Counted from the first letter of the stretch, positions 53,436 through 62,173 are shown. The stretch: DNA of 64,000 nt from Metabacillus sp. KUDC1714 (GCF_014217835.1 NZ_CP055263.1:1116001-1180000); one strand, 5' to 3'. The notes: generated by a model from the letters alone, not told the origin. Made by a program: numbers and translations.

Positions 53436-54116
53436 TCATTGATTTATCCTCTCTAATTCTAATTGATTAACAACCGAAGATACTAGTGTATTCAATGGGT
53501 TAATAATAGTCTTAGATGTTTCATACTCGACTTGCTGAGATGCATCAACCATAGATAATTGAGCAACGGAGATAACTTTCTTCCCATCTTTAATGATTTG
53601 ATTTAAGAACTTTGAAATTTCTTGGTTGTATTCTTCTTTTAGTCCTCGCATTATCAATTCAAAAGTATTATTTATAACAACAACCTCAAAATCTAAAGAT
53701 TTTTGATGGTTATTAGCATGTTGTTTAAGACGTTCTACTGTACCTTCAACAGTTGCAGGATTTGTAAAAAGAATTGTCTGAGGTTGCTGTATATTGCAGA
53801 TGTAATCAAAGAAAGGTTCATCAATTTTAATAATTGGCACTGATATCGAGAGTTGATCTTCCTGTAAGATGGCAATATAGTTTGTGCAAGTAATAAGGAT
53901 AGCATCAACATTACATTTGGCAATCCATTCTATTTGCTCTTTAACTTTAGTTTGAGCATCTGCTTCTTGAAAATTTTCATCTGATGTAACTCGATACATT
54001 AATGCGGGGTCAACAAAATGGATTAATTCTATGTTATATGGGGAAAGTGCATTTTCTATATATTCTATATTCGAATAATGGGCGTGTAAGCATCCTAATC
54101 TTTTTTTCAATTCCAT
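53436..54116 (-). CDS. Asp/Glu racemase superfamily protein
   Basis: 226 residues. The N-terminal half has the first catalytic-Cys region of the aspartate/glutamate racemase fold, VDAILITCTNYIAI. In the second half, where a second Cys is usual, the sequence reads GKKVISVAQLSMVDAS with no Cys, so a true two-base racemase is doubtful. It may be a maleate-isomerase or decarboxylase-like relative, or a non-enzymatic member. It is monocistronic. Confidence 0.7.
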   Translation of the reverse strand: MELKKRLGCLHAHYSNIEYIENALSPYNIELIHFVDPALMYRVTSDENFQEADAQTKVKEQIEWIAKCNVDAILITCTNYIAILQEDQLSISVPIIKIDEPFFDYICNIQQPQTILFTNPATVEGTVERLKQHANNHQKSLDFEVVVINNTFELIMRGLKEEYNQEISKFLNQIIKDGKKVISVAQLSMVDASQQVEYETSKTIINPLNTLVSSVVNQLELERINQ

Positions 54117-54328
54117 TCCACCTTTAATATATTTCTGCTTATTCTATCAGTATACGAATCCAACTGTCTATTAAAATTGAGATAGAGACCCTTCCTCTTA
54201 TTCCACTGAATGGCTCCGATTGTGGAATAAAGAGATTGTATTATTATAAAGATATGCCGTTAGTCTACATGACCTAAATTTTATGTTATTTTAGTTATAG
54301 CAGAATCAGAAAATACTAATATAAACAT

Positions 54329-54369
54329 AGAAAGGTTACCAACGGCGATAACCAATCGGTAACCTTTCT
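54329..54369. terminator. hairpin next to an O-methyltransferase fragment
   Basis: AGAAAGGTTACC (54329-54340) pairs perfectly with GGTAACCTTTCT (54358-54369). It sits where the terminator of the fragment at 54388-54515 would be. Confidence 0.7.
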
Positions 54370-54387
54370 TTGTTTATATTATTTTTT

Positions 54388-54515
54388 TCCTTTACACGAC
54401 CAATTGATAATCCTTGTCCTCGATTCCAAATCATGATCATTCGCCATAAGTTGATTAAATGCACTTATGTTTTCAGTTCGCAAATCAACATAAGTGGCGT
54501 CACATACCTGTGTAT
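54388..54515 (-). pseudogene. O-methyltransferase fragment, C-terminal part
   Basis: Minus-strand reading gives CDATYVDLRTENISAFNQLM then ANDHDLES, a short deletion with frame change, then GQGLSIGRVKEK. This matches the last 45 residues of the intact enzyme 0.8 kb away. The upstream two thirds are absent. Confidence 0.85.
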
Positions 54516-54529
54516 GTACATCTTTCTTA

Positions 54530-54673
54530 TTAGTATTGCTTTAGATGATAATAGTCGCAATTAGCGCAACGAATAGAGCCTGTTACATAAATTATTACAT
54601 ATGGCCTTTTTTTATCGCATTGAGGGCAAAATTTCAAATTCGATTGTGCTGTCTTTTCAATTGTTTCATTCAT
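54530..54673 (-). CDS. 47-residue zinc-ribbon protein
   Basis: Starts at ATG 54673 behind the strong site AAAGGAGGT six bases upstream. The protein has two CxxC knuckles, KFCPQCDKKRP and IRCANCDYYH, 18 residues apart, a typical small zinc ribbon. It may bind nucleic acid or protein; no family name is certain. The good ribosome site and compact fold argue for a real gene. Confidence 0.7.
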   Translation of the reverse strand: MNETIEKTAQSNLKFCPQCDKKRPYVIIYVTGSIRCANCDYYHLKQY

Positions 54674-55038
54674 GTAAAAACCTCCTTTACACATAATTCG
54701 TTGAAAAATCAACATTTTCATCTCCTAAAGGAGATTTACAATTGCATAAAAATGCTAATTTTCATATCCTCTATTGAAAACAATTGTTTTGTGTATAAAT
54801 GAAGCTTAAGAACAACTCTCTATTCTATTGCGTTTTTATCTCAAGTTATTTTGTTATATTAGTAAAGTCTTTTCCATAGGAAATCAATTCCTCAAATCTT
54901 TTCTCTATCAACTAAATATATGACTATGTATATATTAGTTTAATGTTCTAAATGTAAAATTGGAGCAATTTAATCAATTATCACATAGCATCTCATAAGA
55001 GAAGAATGACATAAAATAAAAATAATGAACTACCCTTT
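54674..55038. other. 365-bp AT-rich intergenic region
   Basis: No ORF with a ribosome site. It leads into the cre-containing repeat copy B, whose transcript (minus strand) would run through this region. Confidence 0.4.
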
Positions 55039-55120
55039 GTATCGGCCCCACCTACGCCAAATACTATGACGGCCACGCGTGCCATCCATCCCATTAATAT
55101 TATAACTGAAAACGCTTACA
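55039..55120 (-). repeat. cre-containing leader repeat, copy B
   Basis: 82 bp closely matching 42095-42177. It keeps the cre (55107-55120, TGAAAACGCTTACA on the plus strand), the TATAAT on the minus strand and the GGCACGCGTGG core. No sugar-related gene follows it. Confidence 0.7.
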
Positions 55121-55233
55121 TTTGTAAAGATTAATAGAACAAAAGTTTCTAATTGTTGACCAACCGTTTTTTTATTTTTTATGATTATGTACTATTTTAT
55201 ACAACGTTGATTTATCATCGTTACTGTGAAATA

Positions 55234-55270
55234 AAAAAAGATACCATCAGTAATAAACCAATTGGTATCC
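55234..55270 (-). terminator. terminator of the O-methyltransferase gene
   Basis: On the minus strand GGATACCA pairs with TGGTATC around a 20-base loop and is followed by TTTTTTTATT, 13 bp after the stop codon. Confidence 0.75.
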
Positions 55271-55282
55271 CTTCAATTAATA

Positions 55283-55921
55283 TCATTTTGATTCCTTTAC
55301 CCGACCAATTGATAATCCTTGTCCAACCGGCAGTATAATCGATTCTAAATCAGGATCATTCGCCATACGTTGATTAAATGCACGCATGTTTTCAGTTCGC
55401 AAATCAACATAAGAGGCGTCACATACCTGTCCACGTTGCAAAACATTATCCCCAACAATTAAAGCTCCAGGATTGGCTAAACGTATTGAACGATCCAGGT
55501 AGTTCGGATAATTTTCCTTATCCGCATCGATAAAAATGAAATCAAACCTTTTTTCGTTCTTCTCAAGTTGATCTAAACTCTTTAATGCTTCTCCCGTATA
55601 ATAAGTAACCCGATCACCAAACCCAGCTCTTTGTAGATTTTCATGTGCCAATTGAGCATATTCTTCTTTTAGCTCTAAAGAGGTTAAATGCCCCTCTTCC
55701 CGAAGGCCACGAACAAGACAAATTCCACTATATCCTCCAAGTGCTCCAATTTCCAGTATTTCTTTGGCTCCAGAAATTTTCACCAATAGAGTAAGCAGCT
55801 TTCCGATTTCTGGTGGTACTGATATATTTCGCATACCGTTAGCATGAATACTCTCCAACACTTTGTCTAATATAGCATCATCTTTCGTAAATAAAGAGTG
55901 GATATACTCTTCTACATTCAT
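55283..55921 (-). CDS. SAM-dependent O-methyltransferase (YrrM/caffeoyl-CoA type)
   Basis: 212 residues. The SAM site is AKEILEIGALGGYSGICLVR, then SLELKEEYAQLAHENL; the metal-binding Asp residues are in FDFIFIDADKENYPNYLD and ALIVGDNVL. It methylates a catechol-like or related hydroxyl, using Mg or Ca. It follows the nitroreductase gene by 60 bp and may share its MarR-controlled promoter. Several broken pieces of the same gene family lie at 43.5, 45.4, 48.8 and 54.4 kb. Confidence 0.93.
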   Translation of the reverse strand: MNVEEYIHSLFTKDDAILDKVLESIHANGMRNISVPPEIGKLLTLLVKISGAKEILEIGALGGYSGICLVRGLREEGHLTSLELKEEYAQLAHENLQRAGFGDRVTYYTGEALKSLDQLEKNEKRFDFIFIDADKENYPNYLDRSIRLANPGALIVGDNVLQRGQVCDASYVDLRTENMRAFNQRMANDPDLESIILPVGQGLSIGRVKESK

Positions 55922-55981
55922 CCATTTCCCTCCTGAATTTAAATCGGTTGAACTCTCTCTGGTAGATGATCGTTTCCTTTT

Positions 55982-56467
55982 TTACGATAAGTGCTGTATT
56001 TTGTCTTGAATCGGCGTTCTTTCTTTTGGCTCACTTATTTCTTCTGGATATCCTACACCAAATACTCCGATTACATCATATCCATCTTGAACACCTAGAA
56101 TTTCGCGGTTTTTCTGAGCACCTCCCATTGATGACCAGAACGTTCCAACTCCTTCTTCCCAAGCGGCTAAATTAAAATTTTGCACGAAGCAAGCAGTAGC
56201 AATTACATTTTCTTCTGTTTCAATTTGTGTAGCACCATGCTTGGATAAAATGGCTAGTACTACAGGAGCATTGAAGAAATTTGCTTTATGATTTAACTTT
56301 TCTCTTGTCTCCGGTCCAACCACATACACTTCCCATGGTTCAGTCATTTTATGATTTGGAGCCATCGTACCAGCCTCCAGCCATTTGCTGATTTGCTCCA
56401 TATTGACCGGATCTGATTTGAATTTTTTTATAGTGCGTCGAGAATTGATGATTTCTATAATACTCAT
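55982..56467 (-). CDS. nitroreductase family protein
   Basis: 161 residues from the ATG at 56467, nine bases after GGAGG. Motifs for FMN and NAD(P)H: INSRRTIKKFKSDPV at the start, APNHKMTEPWEVYVV, and the late VIGVFGVGYPEE. It is a short member, near the YdjA/TM1586 size class. It reduces nitro compounds, quinones or flavin-like substrates. The nearest promoter (56662-56691) carries the same palindrome as the marR promoter, so electrophile control by that MarR is likely. Confidence 0.9.
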   Translation of the reverse strand: MSIIEIINSRRTIKKFKSDPVNMEQISKWLEAGTMAPNHKMTEPWEVYVVGPETREKLNHKANFFNAPVVLAILSKHGATQIETEENVIATACFVQNFNLAAWEEGVGTFWSSMGGAQKNREILGVQDGYDVIGVFGVGYPEEISEPKERTPIQDKIQHLS

Positions 56468-56661
56468 GAAATATTCCTCCAATTAGTTTAATTTTAAAAA
56501 TGAAACGCCTTTATCTAATTTCCTAGTTCTAAAATTGAAATGATGAGGTAAATGAAATCCATGAGTGACAATTGTTATGTAACCGCGAACATTCTGTCCT
56601 AAAGTTAAAATATATGCAGAAACTTCCCTTGATTGTCCAGCATCCGTATCTTTTTCACCAC

Positions 56662-56691
56662 TTTATATAGCGACCCTAAATAATGGGTCAA
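56662..56691 (-). promoter_or_regulatory. promoter with MarR-type palindrome before the nitroreductase gene
   Basis: On the minus strand TTGACC (56691-56686), 18-bp spacer, TATAAA (56667-56662). The spacer holds the palindrome TTATATAG-N5-CTAAATAA (56663-56683 on the plus strand), also present at 57199-57219. The leader to the gene is about 190 nt. Confidence 0.65.
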
Positions 56692-56713
56692 CTAATACGC
56701 ACAACAATCCTGG

Positions 56714-57175
56714 CTATTTTCCTTCTTGGCGTTGTCGTCCTTGTGGTTTTAGAGAGCTTGTCATCTTCTGCATTATCTCGACAAGTGCCGTCTGTTCCTC
56801 CAGTGTTAACTGATTAAACGGACCAGCCAACATCTCAACTTGAGCATTTTTCATGCTTGTAATCGTTTCTCTACCAGTGTCTGTTAATTTAACAATTCGT
56901 GTTCTCGCATCATTCTTATCTTGTTCACGAAATACCGTTCCCGCTAACTCTAATCGGTCAATCATTTGCGACATTGAACTCGAACGAACCTCTAGACGCT
57001 CTGCTAGCTGACCAATCGTACAACCGTCGTGTTTCCACAGAAAACGCAGGATTAGCCATTGTGTTTTTGTAATTTCAGTTGCTCCTTGGTTACTCCATTG
57101 ATTGCGTTTCATAAACCGCCCAATTGCTTGAAAGCAGTCTACAAATTGCTCCAGCTGCTTATCACGTGATTCCAT
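56714..57175 (-). CDS. MarR family transcriptional regulator
   Basis: About 153 residues from the ATG at 57175, six bases after AGGTGG; the frame extends further upstream through the promoter, which is not coding. The winged helix reads TKTQWLILRFLWKHDGCTIG then QLAERLEVRSSSMSQMIDRL, with the wing DKNDARTRIVKLTDTGRE. It has no Cys, so a thiol redox switch like YodB is excluded and ligand binding is more likely. The twin palindromic promoters suggest it represses itself and the nitroreductase gene. Confidence 0.92.
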   Translation of the reverse strand: MESRDKQLEQFVDCFQAIGRFMKRNQWSNQGATEITKTQWLILRFLWKHDGCTIGQLAERLEVRSSSMSQMIDRLELAGTVFREQDKNDARTRIVKLTDTGRETITSMKNAQVEMLAGPFNQLTLEEQTALVEIMQKMTSSLKPQGRQRQEGK

Positions 57176-57197
57176 CATATTCCACCTCACAAATAAA

Positions 57198-57227
57198 TTA
57201 TATAGCGATCCTAAATAACTTGTCAAT
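57198..57227 (-). promoter_or_regulatory. marR promoter with palindromic operator
   Basis: On the minus strand TTGACA (57227-57222), 18-bp spacer, TATAAT (57203-57198). The spacer contains TTATATAG-N5-CTAAATAA (57199-57219), an inverted repeat broken at one base pair only. The start site would be near 57191, just ahead of the ribosome site. Confidence 0.75.
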
Positions 57228-57451
57228 ACGTGGATAAATTGATTCCCAATTAGGAGTATCAATTAAGTAGGAAAAATCACGAAGTAAAAAGAACATCATG
57301 AAAACTATCATGATGTCCAAAAAATATTACACTAATAACTTGTTATTGATTATAGCAAGCTCTACGATCGGCTTATTTTATCAAGTGCCTATTGTGAAAT
57401 ACTCCAATTAGTAACTTTCCCTATCTATTTAAAATTTTCAAATAACTTCTT

Positions 57452-59908
57452 TTATTTTTCACAACATATCTCAAGTGTAACAGGACCAAGTAATCCAGAA
57501 GTTAAACGTGCATCATCCATTTCATTTGCGCGATTGTTAGTGACAGCAACAGTTAGTTTATTAACACCTTTTATAAGATAATCTGGATTAACTTCAAGGT
57601 GATAAGGTGCCCACATTTTCACACCAACCTCATGTCCATTTACTGTCACCTTTACGATTTCATGTACTTCTCCTAAATCTAGGTAGACTTTTATAATTGA
57701 ATTCTTTTCTTCTATTATAAACTGATTCTCATAGATTACTGTTCCCGAGAAGGATTGCATACCATCCCAATGAAGCCACGATTCCAATGCGAGATTTTGT
57801 CTGTTATCAATGATCCAATTATTATCAAGCTCTAGGCTTTCCACTTTAAAGATCGGTATAACTGATCCGTCAATCAAAGGCTTTTGATCAGTATCGACAG
57901 CATACACAACTGAAGATCTACGGTCGACATTCAATGGAGCTACTAATCCACCACTTTGGCGTTTTAGGTTTACTTGTTCGATTTCACCAGTCCAAGCGTC
58001 CCATTTTTCGACACTTCCTTCTTCCTTCAGGTGGAAGATCCCTTTATAGTTTTCCTCCCCTTCATTAACAAAGAAATAAAAAAGCTGACAATCTTTAACG
58101 ATTTTACTGACTCTTATGTCTTTGCTGGCAGGGGAGATCACTACTTCTTCACGGTGAATTGAAGATAGTATATCAACAACATCTTCAGGCCTTTGAACCG
58201 CTTTTGCCCCGTTCATCGGTGAAGATGCATGTTCATCTGTCAGTACGATTATCTCACCTCCACTTTGAATAAAAGTTTCGAGCTTATCGATTACAGCTGC
58301 TTCAAGCTTTAAGCTATCCTCAATAACCAAGGTTTGATAGGATTGACTCGCGATCTCTATTTTCCCATCCCTTAGATGACTGGATGATAAAAACAAAGAC
58401 TCCTCAAGATAATTGAATTCCACTTGATTTTCAAATAATGGTTTTGCAACCCTCCATGGCAAATGATCTTCCACACACAAAATAGATACAGCCGTTTGAT
58501 TCGTGCTATCGGTCATTAACCAGCTTAAACGCTTCATGTATTGGGCAAATTGTTTATAATACGGCCACCATAGATTATTCGGACCAACATCTGGTGGGCG
58601 CTCGTGACTTCTCCGTTCTCCTTCAATTGAAAAATAAAAGGCGTGTGGACTGAGAAGGTTGACACCTCTGACTAGTAGCCAATCTATATACCACTTCATG
58701 TCACCTGGAGTAAGCGCCCAAGGACTTTCTTTGCTACAAACTCCTAAAAACTCATTCAAATTTCTTCGTCTTCCTCTATGTCTTGCTGCGTCGGCTGAAC
58801 ACTTTCCGGCTGTAGAGTGTTCCCCTACTAAAGCTTTTTCATCCTCTGGTGCAACCCAACGCCACACAACATCCTGACCAGGGATTTGAAAATGATCGAG
58901 TAAACCAATGTCATCACTTTTCGCAGGATGTCCTGTTAAGGCAATACCGTGGCTTGCACACCAGTCACTAATTTGCTTATAGTAAGCTTCTGTTAGTCTT
59001 TTATTGACGGTTTTTCGATAGTTGCTTCGATTTGTTTCAGTTTCCACTCCGGCATTAAACCACAAAGAGGCCAAATGCTCCTCCTTGTTTCCATGCTGCT
59101 TATAAAAGCTGAGAAAATCTCTGGTCCATGGCTTCAAATCTCGAGCCGAACCTCTTCCCAAAATGTCTGGCTCATCGGTGAACATGGCAATCACCGTATT
59201 TCCGAAGTAGTCTTTTAACTTATCGTAATAATTATCATGTGTGATGCGGATAAATTTTGCCACTGCATCAGGATTTAGTAAATCAGCAGATGCTGGAGCA
59301 TTCTCCTCACCATCGTCTTCACCAAAATGGATACCACGGATATTTCCACCCGAATACGTTTCGACGAACACGAGTATGGACCAGTTATCGTCATCTGGAG
59401 CACTAAACTCCACTCTGCCATTTACGCAATCTAACACCTGGGATGTCGATGAATCTATTGCTTTAAGTGATAGCTTTTTAACTGCTAGAGCCGAAACAAA
59501 TGAGTCTCCCTCCACTAAATCAATCATTATTTCATTATCCATGTTACATGGATACTCGATCATTTTTAAGCCTCTACTTGCATATTCTGGATTATCTTTA
59601 ACAACTAATCCTTTAGCTGACCCAGAAGGATACATCGCTTCATCGTATAAAATAACTAACATCCCCAACTGTTTCGCTTCTTCTACGGCTGTTTGGACTA
59701 ATTCCATAAAATAATCCGACAAATATACGATTTCCTCAGGAATCCCAATCCTTGGGTGTAAAACGAATCCCATTACCCCTTTGTCATAGAAATCGTTGAT
59801 TTGTCTAATAATTTCCTCTTTCGTTAAGGAATCATTCCAAAACCAGAAAGGAATCGGAGTAAACTCCTCTGGAGGATGCAAGAATTGTTGACGTAACGCG
59901 CTCATCAC
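57452..59908 (-). CDS. glycoside hydrolase, GH106-like (rhamnosidase-type)
   Basis: 818 residues without a signal peptide, so intracellular. The N-terminal barrel has IPFWFWNDSLTKEEIIRQIN, GFVLHPRIGIP, ILYDEAMYPSGSAKGLV and VIAMFTDEPDILGRG; the middle has LTGHPAKSDDIGLLD. A C-terminal galactose-binding-like sandwich (YLDLGEVHEIVKVTVNGHEV) closes it. This order fits the GH106 alpha-L-rhamnosidase family and its relatives. It likely works with the Gfo/Idh oxidoreductase gene upstream on plant-derived oligosaccharides; the sugar is unproved. Confidence 0.8.
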   Translation of the reverse strand: MMSALRQQFLHPPEEFTPIPFWFWNDSLTKEEIIRQINDFYDKGVMGFVLHPRIGIPEEIVYLSDYFMELVQTAVEEAKQLGMLVILYDEAMYPSGSAKGLVVKDNPEYASRGLKMIEYPCNMDNEIMIDLVEGDSFVSALAVKKLSLKAIDSSTSQVLDCVNGRVEFSAPDDDNWSILVFVETYSGGNIRGIHFGEDDGEENAPASADLLNPDAVAKFIRITHDNYYDKLKDYFGNTVIAMFTDEPDILGRGSARDLKPWTRDFLSFYKQHGNKEEHLASLWFNAGVETETNRSNYRKTVNKRLTEAYYKQISDWCASHGIALTGHPAKSDDIGLLDHFQIPGQDVVWRWVAPEDEKALVGEHSTAGKCSADAARHRGRRRNLNEFLGVCSKESPWALTPGDMKWYIDWLLVRGVNLLSPHAFYFSIEGERRSHERPPDVGPNNLWWPYYKQFAQYMKRLSWLMTDSTNQTAVSILCVEDHLPWRVAKPLFENQVEFNYLEESLFLSSSHLRDGKIEIASQSYQTLVIEDSLKLEAAVIDKLETFIQSGGEIIVLTDEHASSPMNGAKAVQRPEDVVDILSSIHREEVVISPASKDIRVSKIVKDCQLFYFFVNEGEENYKGIFHLKEEGSVEKWDAWTGEIEQVNLKRQSGGLVAPLNVDRRSSVVYAVDTDQKPLIDGSVIPIFKVESLELDNNWIIDNRQNLALESWLHWDGMQSFSGTVIYENQFIIEEKNSIIKVYLDLGEVHEIVKVTVNGHEVGVKMWAPYHLEVNPDYLIKGVNKLTVAVTNNRANEMDDARLTSGLLGPVTLEICCEK

Positions 59909-59946
59909 TATTTCCCAACCCCTTTCTATTTTGTGTCAATTCGAAA

Positions 59947-60151
59947 GGCTGTTTTCTAAGAAATTGTTGCTTTTTTAACATAAACTAATTCAGGTTGATT
60001 GGAGCGGAAGTGCGAGACTCCTACGGGAATAGCGGGACAGGTGAGACCCCGCAGGTGTTTACGCCGAGGAGGCTCACCGCCCGCCCCGCGGAAAGCGACA
60101 ATCAACCACCGTATTACTTGGTAAATAGCAACAAAGTTTGCGAAAACAACC
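59947..60151. mobile_element. MITE-like palindromic element, copy 2
   Basis: 205 bp with ends GGCTGTTTTC and GAAAACAACC, inverted relative to the copy at 45640-45856. The core keeps GGAGGCTCACCGCCCGCC. It has been inserted between the oxidoreductase and glycosidase genes, which run in the same direction. Confidence 0.8.
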
Positions 60152-60197
60152 ATTCGAAAACAGATCCTTCTTGTCCAAATCGTCTAAGGTGCTCGAA

Positions 60198-61478
60198 TTA
60201 GAACTTAATTAGTTCGTCTACTTTTACTGCTTGACCTGTGTTAAGCGAGATGTTTCCTGCAATTCCAGTTAAAATGGACATCGCACCATCAACATGAGAA
60301 GCTGCCCGTTTGAATTCGTCTTCAACTGGAGTTCCGAAAATATCTTGTAAAAGGATCGGATCCCCACCACCGTGTCCTCCTTTTCCTTCGACAACATCTA
60401 CTTCATAAGGCTGACCAAACATTGGCATAACCATGATTGATTTCTCCTTAACTTTTCCTTCGTCATCCTTGCTACCACCCGAATTAATGTAAGATTGTTC
60501 ACGAATTCGAACTTCAATTCTTCCTTTTGTACCATTAATGGAAACAATGTAGCCTTCCCATGGTAAATAAGCGTTTAGAGAATAGTTTAAGATCGCTTTA
60601 TTTTTGTAGGTTACCATAACACCAAGTGTATCTTCGATGTTAATTCCGTCTCCAAAAACACTTTGGTCACGTTGGTAACCATCTTCTTTTTCCGCATCCA
60701 AATACATAGCTGTTAAGTGCTCATTGCTTTCCAAGTCAATTGCGAAAGGATCATCTTTCGCATACTCACTTCCATATGCACGTTGATAAAATTGTGTAAC
60801 ACCTCTAGATTCTGCATTTTCTCTACCATAGAAACGTAGCCCTCCAGATGCATAAACTATTTCTGGTTTTGTATCGAGCCAAAAGTTCACTAAGTCAAAG
60901 TGATGTGTTGATTTATGAACAAGTAATCCACCACTATTGCGCTTATCGCGGTGCCATCTACGGAAATAGTCTGCACCGTGCTGAGTATCTAACGCCCACT
61001 CAAAATGAACGGAATTTACTTGGCCAATCACATCATTCATAATTAGCTCACGAATTTTCGTATTGTGTGGTGCATAACGATAGTTAAAAGCAACGCGAAC
61101 TTCTTTTCCAGTTCTATTAATCGCGTCAATAATCGCTTGGCATTTTTCAGCATCCACTGTCATTGGTTTTTCAGTAACAACATCACAGCCTAATTCCAAT
61201 GCTTTAATAATGTACGTATGGTGTGTACGGTCAACAGAAGTAACCACAACCGTGTCCGGTTTTTCTTCCGTAATCATTTTTTCAAAATCAGTGTGTATGT
61301 ACGTGTTAATTTTAGGATGATTATATTTTTCTTCGAGTAAACGATTCGCATAATCCATTCTAGTTTGATTCAAATCACAGAAAGCGACTAGATTACAAGT
61401 TTCATTAAAATCTCTAACAATTGCTCCATAGAAAAATTCAGCTCTTCCACCAGTTCCAACTAATACATATTTTTTCAC
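60198..61478 (-). CDS. Gfo/Idh/MocA family oxidoreductase
   Basis: 426 residues. The NAD(P) fold starts KKYVLVGTGGRAEFFYGAIV; the family motif EKP is in VVTEKPMTVDAEKC; the substrate domain has HFEWALDTQHGADYFRRWHR, KSTHHFDLVNFWL with the catalytic His pair, and a C-terminal GGHGGGDPILLQDIF. It oxidises or reduces a sugar or sugar derivative. It is expected to share function with the glycosidase downstream, from which the MITE separates it. Confidence 0.93.
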   Translation of the reverse strand: MKKYVLVGTGGRAEFFYGAIVRDFNETCNLVAFCDLNQTRMDYANRLLEEKYNHPKINTYIHTDFEKMITEEKPDTVVVTSVDRTHHTYIIKALELGCDVVTEKPMTVDAEKCQAIIDAINRTGKEVRVAFNYRYAPHNTKIRELIMNDVIGQVNSVHFEWALDTQHGADYFRRWHRDKRNSGGLLVHKSTHHFDLVNFWLDTKPEIVYASGGLRFYGRENAESRGVTQFYQRAYGSEYAKDDPFAIDLESNEHLTAMYLDAEKEDGYQRDQSVFGDGINIEDTLGVMVTYKNKAILNYSLNAYLPWEGYIVSINGTKGRIEVRIREQSYINSGGSKDDEGKVKEKSIMVMPMFGQPYEVDVVEGKGGHGGGDPILLQDIFGTPVEDEFKRAASHVDGAMSILTGIAGNISLNTGQAVKVDELIKF

Positions 61479-61748
61479 TTGATTCTCCCCCTTTATTTTT
61501 TAAGGAACAAATTCCTTTTCTAATTTGAATTATTTAATTGATTGTTAGACAAATAAGAAAAGTTACCAAAAGACGAGACAGAATAATCATCTCTCTTCTT
61601 ACGTTAATATCTTGATAAATTTCCAGCAATAGTACTTTTTTGAAAAAGGCAAATTTGGGGTGATAATGATAAAATAGATGATCATTTTTAATAATTGAAT
61701 ATTAATTAGTAATGCCACTCTATAAAAAATGAAAGGGAAAACATAATA
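61479..61748. other. 270-bp divergent spacer
   Basis: AT-rich spacer between the oxidoreductase and the histidine-rich protein gene. No ORF or strong structure apart from the double operator listed next. Confidence 0.4.
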
Positions 61749-61800
61749 TTGACAACGAGTATACAAATGTATACAATAACTTATGTATACATTTGTATAC
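61749..61800 (+). promoter_or_regulatory. promoter with two inverted copies of a GTATAC operator
   Basis: TTGACA (61749-61754), 17-bp spacer and TACAAT (61772-61777). GTATACAAATGTATAC at 61759-61774 fills the spacer, and its exact reverse complement GTATACATTTGTATAC at 61785-61800 covers the start region. Each is a 7-2-7 palindrome; centres are 26 bp apart. Confidence 0.8.
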
Positions 61801-61816
61801 TGAAAGGATGAGGAAA

Positions 61817-62173
61817 ATGAACGATAAACACGGAAGAAGATACAAAAGAGATGAAAGACACTTAAACGGTGAACACAATCGTGAAGAACATCGTCATGGC
61901 AAAGGTGGTGGGCACAAGCGTGGCGCAAAAACATTTCGCCGAGGTAGAGCTATTGAATTTTTAGACAGAATGAATGTAAAACGTACAACCTTAAAACAAC
62001 AACTAGAATCACCAGAGCTGCAATCAATTAATCCAATTTTAGTAGGTGAATTAAAAGCGGTCGAATCAATCATAAATGAATTTACTCAATTATTTGAAAT
62101 TCACGAAGATGAAATCAAACGTAAAGAAGATTATGGTTCAGCTGAAAATAGCCTTCCTAATGGGAATGAATAA
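61817..62173 (+). CDS. His/Arg-rich small protein, probable regulator or accessory of the drug exporter
   Basis: 118 residues from the ATG at 61817. The first 45 residues are very rich in His, Arg and Lys (DKHGRRYKRDERHLNGEHNR then EEHRHGKGGGHKRG), the rest is helical (FRRGRAIEFLDRMNVKRTTL, LKAVESIINEFTQLFEIHED). The helical part could be a small DNA-binding or dimerisation unit; I do not recognise the family. It lies behind a double operator and 170 bp ahead of a drug exporter gene, so autoregulation or metal sensing through the His-rich arm is possible but unproved. Confidence 0.7.
   Translation: MNDKHGRRYKRDERHLNGEHNREEHRHGKGGGHKRGAKTFRRGRAIEFLDRMNVKRTTLKQQLESPELQSINPILVGELKAVESIINEFTQLFEIHEDEIKRKEDYGSAENSLPNGNE

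Noticed and set aside
56484..56656. Open minus-strand frame of about 55 codons in the nitroreductase leader
   Set aside because: It has no start codon, is preceded by a stop, and matches no family I know; it may be only an untranslated leader.
59241..59714. 157-codon frame opposite the GH106-like gene
   Set aside because: Antisense shadow of a strong coding sequence with no ribosome site.
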